A stretch of DNA of 64,000 bases, from positions 6,572,001-6,636,000 of the forward strand of contig NZ_CP151726.1 of NCBI RefSeq assembly GCF_038443385.1, in the 5' to 3' direction. Shown here one piece after another: positions 58,197 through 64,000 of the stretch (positions are counted from its first letter, which is position 1; the number at the start of each line of letters is the position of its first letter). The notes under the pieces are model-generated. The model ran no database searches. It had not been told where the DNA came from and was given only the letters and a program-made list of their open reading frames with translations. The translations under genes were made by a program, and so were the position numbers. The stretch is from Stieleria varia. Its GTDB lineage: Bacteria; Planctomycetota; Planctomycetia; Pirellulales; Pirellulaceae.

Positions 58197-60779
58197 ATGC
58201 TTGAGCGATGTCCGCCGAGAGAAGAACTTGCTGATTACGCCGCCGGGTTGGTTGACTCGGTCGACTGCGAATCGATCGATCTGCATTTGGAGACTTGCGT
58301 TGACTGCCAATCGGAGCTTTCCATCTGCAGTTCCAACGACGACACCCTTGTTTCACTCCTCCGCCAGGGGGTTGACGAGGTGGAGTACGGACAGGAGCCA
58401 CAACTGCGAGAACGCCTGCAGGTCCTGGAGCGATCAAGCTCGCAGCATTTCATCAAGCCATCGCGGCCTTCTGAACTCGGTCCCTATCGATTCTTGAAAC
58501 GGCTCGGACGTGGGGGGATGGGGGACGTCTATCTGGCGGAGCATCTACGGTTGGAGATGCCCGTTGCGATCAAGCTGTTGTCGCATCGATTGGCCAGCGA
58601 TTCTCGTGCGACTGCCCGGTTTGATCGCGAGATGAAAGCTGTCGGGAAACTGAGCCACCCCAACATTGTTCGGGCAACGGACGCTGGTGAATACAACGGA
58701 ACGCCATTTCTGGCAATGGAGTTCATTGACGGATCCGACGTGGGTCAAATCTGCCGAGAGCACGGTCGCCTGCGTATTTGCGATGCCTGCGAGATCGTTC
58801 GTCAAGCAGCAGTTGGGATCCAGCATGCACATGATCATGGTCTGATTCACCGCGATCTGAAACCGTCCAACTTGATGCTTTGCAAAGACGGTGTGGTGAA
58901 GGTTCTGGACCTGGGGCTTGCGCGGCTAAAGGAACACACGGCGAACGAACTGACGGATGAATTGCAGATTTTGGGAACGGCCGATTACATGGCTCCCGAA
59001 CAGGCAAATAGCGATCACAAATCAGAACTTGATCCTCGCGTGGATATCTACAGTTTGGGTTGCACTCTGTACACCTTGCTTGCTGGACGTGCTCCGTTTG
59101 GAGATGAAGATCATTCGACGCCACTTCAGAAGATCATTGCTCACCAGCAGGAATCGCCGACACCCATTGGAGAGATTCGGGCAGGTCTGCCAGCCTCGCT
59201 GATAAGCGTCATTGAGCGGGCGATGGCAAAATCCCGTAAAGACCGATGTGACTCGTCGGCGGATTTCGCCAATGCCCTCAATGCGTTTGTGTCTGGATCG
59301 GAACTTGCGAAGCTGCAGCAAGAGGCTGCCGTACGTCATGCGGTTGTCGACACTTGCCCAGACGACTCGACGACCGGATTGCCCGCAGACACGATGGCGT
59401 CTTCTGGCATCGCCTCTGAGCCGGAGTCCATCCGTCGCTCAACTGCGTCGCCGAATCGAGTCTTGCTGGTGGCTTTAGCGACCCTGGTGATCGCCGTCTT
59501 GGCATCGTTAACGATGACGTTTCAATCAAAGAACGGATCACTCGTGGTGCAGATCGACGGTGACAATATCGCAGCGATCCCCAAAGGCGAGCGATTGGTC
59601 ATCGAAGACATAGAAAATGAAGTGATCTATTACCTTTCGATCGTTGAAGACTCTGTGAAACAAGACTTCGCGCCGGGGACCTACCAAATCAGAGTCGAGA
59701 ATGAGGCGTCTGGACTGGAGTTGAGCACACAAGAATTTCGGATCAAACGCAAAGAAGAGACAATCGTTCATGCCGTCATCGCAAAGCCAACGCCATCTCG
59801 TGTTTCCACGATCGAATCAAGTTCATCGCAGGATCAATGCCAGATGGTATGGGCGATTTCGAAAGACGCGACGTTCGACGTATTGATTGATGGCCAACTA
59901 CGGCTGGTGACCAACAAGGACGAAGTGCCTCAAGACGACTTTCAGATTTTCTGCGTCAATTTTGGAAAACCAGTCGAGTTGACAACTGGAGACTGGGATC
60001 AGTTGAGGCAGCTCAAAGAATTGAACCATCTCGAGTTCTCTGACTTGGAGCTGACGGACGAATTGGTCACAGAGTTCAATCAGTTTCCGATGCTGAGTTT
60101 CTTGGCATTGCGCTATGACCAAAAGGAACCGTCTGGGCTAGAGAAGCTTCAACAACTCCCACGCCTTACGACGTTGAACATTGGAGGCCAACTCGTAGCT
60201 GACAGTCACGTCGCACTTCTCAAACCCCTGACAGGTATCGGTCGTCTGACCGTGTCAGGTCGCCAAGTCACCGATGCCGGCTTGGTCCACTTGAGCGAAA
60301 TGAGACAGTTGCAGTTCGTCTCATTGATCTTCACCAAGGTCAATGGAACTGGATTGGAGCACCTGCAAAGTTTGCCCAAGCTTGATTCATTGCATTTGCC
60401 CTACACACAGGTCGACGACCGCGGCGCGGAGTTCTTTGCTGGAATGTCTGAGTTGCAATGGCTCAATCTCAGCTTTACCAGCGTTGGAGACAGAACGGTG
60501 GAACAACTATCACAGCTCCAGAAGCTTGAGAACTTAGAACTGGCTCAAACGAAAATCACATCTCACTCGCTGACGCTACTCGCAAAAATCGCCAGTTTGA
60601 GAAGCTTGGATTTGCAAGAGACTTTCATCAGCGACCGAGATGTGGAGCAGCTTGCGATGTTCACTCAGTTGACCACGCTGAAAGTGGGCAGTCTGCTCTC
60701 GGCGGAAGCGGTTCACGCTCTCCAAGAACGGCTTCCCAATTGCCAAATCGTTTCATCCATTCCGCTCGCTCAAAGTTGA
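58197..60779 (+). CDS. Ser/Thr kinase with N-terminal ZAS-like motif and C-terminal leucine-rich repeats
   Basis: 860 residues from ATG 58197 (a TTG at 58161 would add 12). The first 45 residues hold 'LADYAAGLVD' and the H-x3-C-x2-C motif (H30, C34, C37) typical of zinc-binding anti-sigma domains. The kinase domain (about 97-360) has GRGGMG at 104-109, K126 in 'VAIKLL', catalytic D220 in 'IHRDLKPSN', and 'MAPEQA'. The metal-binding triplet is D-L-G (D238) instead of DFG, a variant seen in active bacterial kinases. One membrane helix lies at about 422-443 (LLVALATLVIAVLASLTM). A 'GSLVVQIDGDN' beta domain follows, then leucine-rich repeats at about 605-852 ('LRSLDLQETFISDRDVEQLA'). It follows ECF sigma factor 2 and precedes giant gene 3 by 142 bases, and may sense outside ligands through the LRR part to control the sigma factor; this is inferred. 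Confidence 0.94.
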   Translation: MLERCPPREELADYAAGLVDSVDCESIDLHLETCVDCQSELSICSSNDDTLVSLLRQGVDEVEYGQEPQLRERLQVLERSSSQHFIKPSRPSELGPYRFLKRLGRGGMGDVYLAEHLRLEMPVAIKLLSHRLASDSRATARFDREMKAVGKLSHPNIVRATDAGEYNGTPFLAMEFIDGSDVGQICREHGRLRICDACEIVRQAAVGIQHAHDHGLIHRDLKPSNLMLCKDGVVKVLDLGLARLKEHTANELTDELQILGTADYMAPEQANSDHKSELDPRVDIYSLGCTLYTLLAGRAPFGDEDHSTPLQKIIAHQQESPTPIGEIRAGLPASLISVIERAMAKSRKDRCDSSADFANALNAFVSGSELAKLQQEAAVRHAVVDTCPDDSTTGLPADTMASSGIASEPESIRRSTASPNRVLLVALATLVIAVLASLTMTFQSKNGSLVVQIDGDNIAAIPKGERLVIEDIENEVIYYLSIVEDSVKQDFAPGTYQIRVENEASGLELSTQEFRIKRKEETIVHAVIAKPTPSRVSTIESSSSQDQCQMVWAISKDATFDVLIDGQLRLVTNKDEVPQDDFQIFCVNFGKPVELTTGDWDQLRQLKELNHLEFSDLELTDELVTEFNQFPMLSFLALRYDQKEPSGLEKLQQLPRLTTLNIGGQLVADSHVALLKPLTGIGRLTVSGRQVTDAGLVHLSEMRQLQFVSLIFTKVNGTGLEHLQSLPKLDSLHLPYTQVDDRGAEFFAGMSELQWLNLSFTSVGDRTVEQLSQLQKLENLELAQTKITSHSLTLLAKIASLRSLDLQETFISDRDVEQLAMFTQLTTLKVGSLLSAEAVHALQERLPNCQIVSSIPLAQS

Positions 60780-60921
60780 TTTGCCAATCAACCTACATCG
60801 CTCGATCCGTTCCACCGTCGCATCGCGTTTACACCCATCGCATTTGCGCAAGACATCCTAAAGAGCGACCTGCTCTCATCCAACCAAAACACCTCCAGCA
60901 GACAGTTCATCGAGATTCATC
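60780..60921. other. intergenic region before giant gene 3
   Basis: The 142 bases between the kinase stop and the giant-gene start contain no gene. No clear terminator is visible, so read-through from the kinase gene is possible. A weak purine-rich GAG lies about ten bases before ATG 60922. Confidence 0.4.
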
Positions 60922-63900
60922 ATGTCGCTCCATTCATGGCTTGCCTCCCGCCCGACGTCGACAAAACAAAGTCGCCGAAATCGCAACCGTTCGGCTGCCA
61001 AACGCAAGGCGTTGTTCGAGGAACTGGAAGACCGGCGGCTGTTGGCGGTGACACCGCTCAGCGCCCCCGAAGTGGCCGCGCTGCGGGATACGGTGTCAGC
61101 GATTGGTGGCTTCGGCGAGCGATTGGAAAGCTTCCAGCAGTTCGGTCAGGATTTCCCTTTGCTGGAAACTGGAATCGGCAATCTGGCTGACTTCGGCGGC
61201 ATTTTCCAGCAATCGTTTGTCACCTCGATGAGCAGCTATCTGATCGGCACTAACCCGACCATCGAAGGGCTGGAAGGTTCGGTGAGTGGTGCCGTGCAGA
61301 ATCTGGGTGCCGGAGAAAGCCTTACCGTTTCATCCAGCGCAGACGCAAATGCGCTCAGTTACACCGTCGATGGGACCATCAAGAAGAACGTAGGCGTTAC
61401 GTTTGATCTTTCCGAGATCGTTCCTGCGACCGAGGCGCGAGTTCAGGACAAGCTGGAGGCTCGGATCGAATTCACATTGAACTTTGAAGTGACGTTTGGT
61501 ATTGATCGGACCGCTCCGTCTGCGTCCGCCGGCGCATTTGTTCAGTTCGCAAACGGGCAAAACTCTGTATCGGCAACGATCAGCTACCCGAATGGTCCCG
61601 CCCCGTTGACCGGCAGCATCGGCATCCTGGGCATCACGTTGGAACCAACGGCGAATTCGCCGCTCAGCCTGTCGGCTTTGTTCGATACGACCGTCGATTC
61701 GATCAGCATCGCTCAGCTTTCTCAACCCATCCTGCCTGCCAGCGTTGTCCCAGCATCCGGCCCTCAGAATCAGTTTGATTTGGTCTTGAACGTGCAAACG
61801 GATTTGACTGGTGTGGATGATTCCGGCGCGAACGTTCGGATCTTTGACAACAACGTGTTCGATAGCACTGCGGCGGTGTCAACCGTTTCGGCTGCTGGGC
61901 TGACCCCGTTTCGGTCCATGTCTCCGATCAGTCTGTTGTCTTCTTTGGAACAAGTCGGGAATGTGCTTGGAGGTTTGGATGCGTTCGATACGGACGTTCC
62001 CTTTACCGATGGGTTGCAATTGAGCGATGTGATCAATGTCGGCGACGCGATTGGTGCAGAAGTCATCTCGGCTGCGACAGACCCTGACAATCCGGGCGAG
62101 CCTGCTTTCACCACGATCCAACAGTTGATCGAACTGGTCGGAGTCGAGGGTAGTGAAGAGTATGACCCGGTCAAGAATACTCTCGAGTTTGACGTCAAAC
62201 TGGAACACCAGTTTGAGAGTTCAACTCATAAAGTGGACTTTGGAACAGGCCTTGGCGACCTGCATAGTTTTGACGTGGACCCCGACGGAAGTGAATTGAC
62301 CGTTGAGGGTGTTGTCAATGCAGAGTTCACGCTTGGAATGAAACTGGTGCAGCCGGGCGCGAGCTTCGCGCTGTCCGATGCAACACCACTGAAAAGTCTG
62401 TTTGGAGGCAAAGGAGTTCCAACGGTTTCGGGAGATGACCTCCAAGTCACACTGAGAGACGGAACGCAACAAATCGTCGACTTGGATGCCTCGTCAACGA
62501 TTGGCGATTTGAGGACACGTTTGGCGATTCCTGGAAAACTGAATGTCACGATCGACGTTGAGTCCGGTGGACTGAATCTCGTCGATTTGACGAATGGAAC
62601 GGCAAACGACAGCCTAAAGATCGAGCCACTCAACGATTCGCTTGCGGCCATCTCCTTGAGTCTTAGCGGAGTGGGACGTTCCGGAATTTTCTTTCGTGCC
62701 GACGGCAGCTTGGACGAAGTCACGCATGGGATCAGGACGGGGCAGTTGCACGGCGAGAGTGTCACGGACAATGTGTATGTCGTGCCGCTGCAGGATGCAG
62801 CGATGTTCACAGCGACCGCGACGCTTGAAGCCGACTTTCGGGGATTGGCTAAGCTTGGGTTTATCGAGATCGATATTTCGGAAGCGACGGCGGTTGGCCA
62901 GCTCACCGCATCCTTCACGCCTCCCGATCCAGATGATTCAGACGGAGTGATCACGGGCAGCGAAATCATCGAGCTCGGCGGATCGACGTCGGGATCCGTC
63001 ACGGCGCCGGCACCGATCTCGCTTGATCAATCCTACAACGGAGATCTCACCGTCGAGATCGGAAAATCAGACGGCAGTGTCGCAACCTTGTCGATCCCGG
63101 TCTCGGTCGCCGGGAACGCATCCACACCGGAAGCGATTCGCGCTGTCGTCAATCGATTGAACGGAGAACTTGCGACGCTGGCGGGCGGCACGCCGGAGGC
63201 AGGTTGGGTGCGTGTGGGCAGCGTTCTGAACAAACTGACCTTCACGCTGACGGATGATTCCGAAGCAACATCGTTGAAAGTATTGAAGGGAGCCGATGGT
63301 ACCGCTTCGGCAAAGCTTGGCATGACCGACGATGCGGCAACCTTTATCCTCGGGCCCACGGTCTCTGGGTCCGCTCACTTTGACATGACCTTTGTGCCGA
63401 TCACCAATCTTGGTGACCCCGCACTGCCGCCTGGCGAAGAGGAGCTTTCCTTTGACATAGCGGATTTGACACAGCCGGATTTCAGCTCTCCCGACGCGTG
63501 GACGATCGACACTTCGCAATTGGCTGACCTTGCCAACTTTGGAAATCTCAATCTCGCCTCCATTGTGGACGCACTCAAGGAAGCACAGGACTTCCTCGCT
63601 CGACTAGAAGATTTCGGTGATGCACCGTTCCTCAACGAACCCTTGCCGTTGTTGGGCGTGGATCTGAAGTCGATCCTGAACATGGCGACGGTATTCGGTG
63701 ACATCTTGTTGCAACTGCAGGAAAGCCCTGCGGATGGTCTTGGCGAAATCGACGAGATCCTGGAGGACTTGTTCGGAATCCCTGAGAATTCCGCCGGTCA
63801 GGAAGGGTTACCTGATTTCCCCGTCTCCGCCTTTCCCGCGTTGAACCCGTCCGAACCGTTCGAGTTTGATGACAACGGCACGCCGCGTCTGGTCAACCTT

Positions 63901-64000
63901 TCGGATCCAGGCAGCTACGACGCAGAATGGTTCAGTGGAGACTATGAGGATTTGAATGAATTCCTGAGGTCCGAGCTGGTTCAAGGAGACGATCTGACGT
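60922..64000 (+). CDS. giant modular surface protein 3, N-terminal 1,026 residues (3' end outside window)
   Basis: ATG 60922 gives a basic leader (SRRNRNRSAAKRK) followed by 'FEELEDRRLLAV', the LEPR-XLL-like motif. The frame is open to the end of the window. From 'TPLSAPEVAALRDTVSAIGGFGERL' (in two parts) onward it aligns with giant protein 1 ('NPLSAGESAALRDTVAAIESFGNRL'). Shared landmarks are 'GGIFQQSFV', 'GILGITLEPT', 'KLVQPGASFALSD', 'HGIRTGQLHGESVTDNVY' and 'NEPLPLLGVDLKSILNMATVFGD'. It covers only the beta-rich, partly flagellin-hook-IN-like N-terminal region, and RTX repeats would be expected beyond the window if it is a full paralogue. Protein identity to giant 1 is moderate, so this is an old duplication, unlike the recent 3' block shared by giants 1 and 2. 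Confidence 0.92.
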   Translation, partial: MSLHSWLASRPTSTKQSRRNRNRSAAKRKALFEELEDRRLLAVTPLSAPEVAALRDTVSAIGGFGERLESFQQFGQDFPLLETGIGNLADFGGIFQQSFVTSMSSYLIGTNPTIEGLEGSVSGAVQNLGAGESLTVSSSADANALSYTVDGTIKKNVGVTFDLSEIVPATEARVQDKLEARIEFTLNFEVTFGIDRTAPSASAGAFVQFANGQNSVSATISYPNGPAPLTGSIGILGITLEPTANSPLSLSALFDTTVDSISIAQLSQPILPASVVPASGPQNQFDLVLNVQTDLTGVDDSGANVRIFDNNVFDSTAAVSTVSAAGLTPFRSMSPISLLSSLEQVGNVLGGLDAFDTDVPFTDGLQLSDVINVGDAIGAEVISAATDPDNPGEPAFTTIQQLIELVGVEGSEEYDPVKNTLEFDVKLEHQFESSTHKVDFGTGLGDLHSFDVDPDGSELTVEGVVNAEFTLGMKLVQPGASFALSDATPLKSLFGGKGVPTVSGDDLQVTLRDGTQQIVDLDASSTIGDLRTRLAIPGKLNVTIDVESGGLNLVDLTNGTANDSLKIEPLNDSLAAISLSLSGVGRSGIFFRADGSLDEVTHGIRTGQLHGESVTDNVYVVPLQDAAMFTATATLEADFRGLAKLGFIEIDISEATAVGQLTASFTPPDPDDSDGVITGSEIIELGGSTSGSVTAPAPISLDQSYNGDLTVEIGKSDGSVATLSIPVSVAGNASTPEAIRAVVNRLNGELATLAGGTPEAGWVRVGSVLNKLTFTLTDDSEATSLKVLKGADGTASAKLGMTDDAATFILGPTVSGSAHFDMTFVPITNLGDPALPPGEEELSFDIADLTQPDFSSPDAWTIDTSQLADLANFGNLNLASIVDALKEAQDFLARLEDFGDAPFLNEPLPLLGVDLKSILNMATVFGDILLQLQESPADGLGEIDEILEDLFGIPENSAGQEGLPDFPVSAFPALNPSEPFEFDDNGTPRLVNLSDPGSYDAEWFSGDYEDLNEFLRSELVQGDDLT

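Overview
The window looks like part of a planctomycete chromosome, most likely a Rhodopirellula-type member of the Pirellulaceae. This rests on family features rather than a search: three giant surface-type proteins that begin with an Arg-rich leader and a 'LExRxLLA' motif (the LEPR-XLL-like N-terminus of planctomycete exported proteins), a DUF1559 pseudopilin with the H-X9-DG tail, ECF sigma factors with FWR-type region 4, and Ser/Thr kinases fused to TPR, LRR or zinc-binding anti-sigma-like domains. About 93% of the window is coding. I saw no tRNA, rRNA, CRISPR array, transposase or phage gene.

Layout. 3-1370: 3' part of a TolB/FlgO-like plus TPR protein, probably the tail of a kinase that starts upstream. 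1371-2216: non-coding, with a nested palindromic repeat. 2217-24449: giant protein 1 (7,410 aa). 24496-25128 (minus): ECF sigma factor 1. 25362-26591 and 26612-29749: DUF1559 pseudopilin and a TPR Ser/Thr kinase, a likely operon divergent from the sigma factor. 30358-57336: giant protein 2 (8,992 aa, GTG start), which carries an LCAT-like alpha/beta-hydrolase with an apparently complete Ser-Asp-His triad at its N-terminus. 57493-58134 and 58197-60779: ECF sigma factor 2 and a kinase with an N-terminal zinc-binding anti-sigma-type motif and C-terminal leucine-rich repeats. 60922 to the window end: the first 1,026 residues of giant protein 3, a paralogue of giant 1.

The giant proteins are modular. 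Giants 1 and 2 share a core in the same order: beta-rich repeats, an EF-hand loop, RTX (GGxGxD) blocks, two conserved unnamed modules, PPC-like domain, LamG, FG-GAP, an LRR island, PKD/Ig-like domains and a C-terminal module with a dockerin-like pair of calcium loops. Giant 2 adds the hydrolase, an F5/8C-like insertion, a seven-copy 147-bp FG-GAP/VCBS tandem array, a PA14-like domain, extra LamG domains and VCBS/cadherin-like repeats. Their last 308 residues are identical, encoded by 935-bp DNA blocks that differ at only ten positions, all silent within the coding part, and the upstream edge is sharp. This points to gene conversion or recent copying of the C-terminal module.

The recurring pattern is a kinase-type gene, in two of three cases with an ECF sigma factor, upstream of each giant protein. 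I infer that this is a repeated 'sensor kinase / sigma factor / giant calcium-binding surface protein' cassette, possibly for regulated cell-surface adhesion or matrix display. The sequence supports the arrangement; the functional link is a hypothesis.
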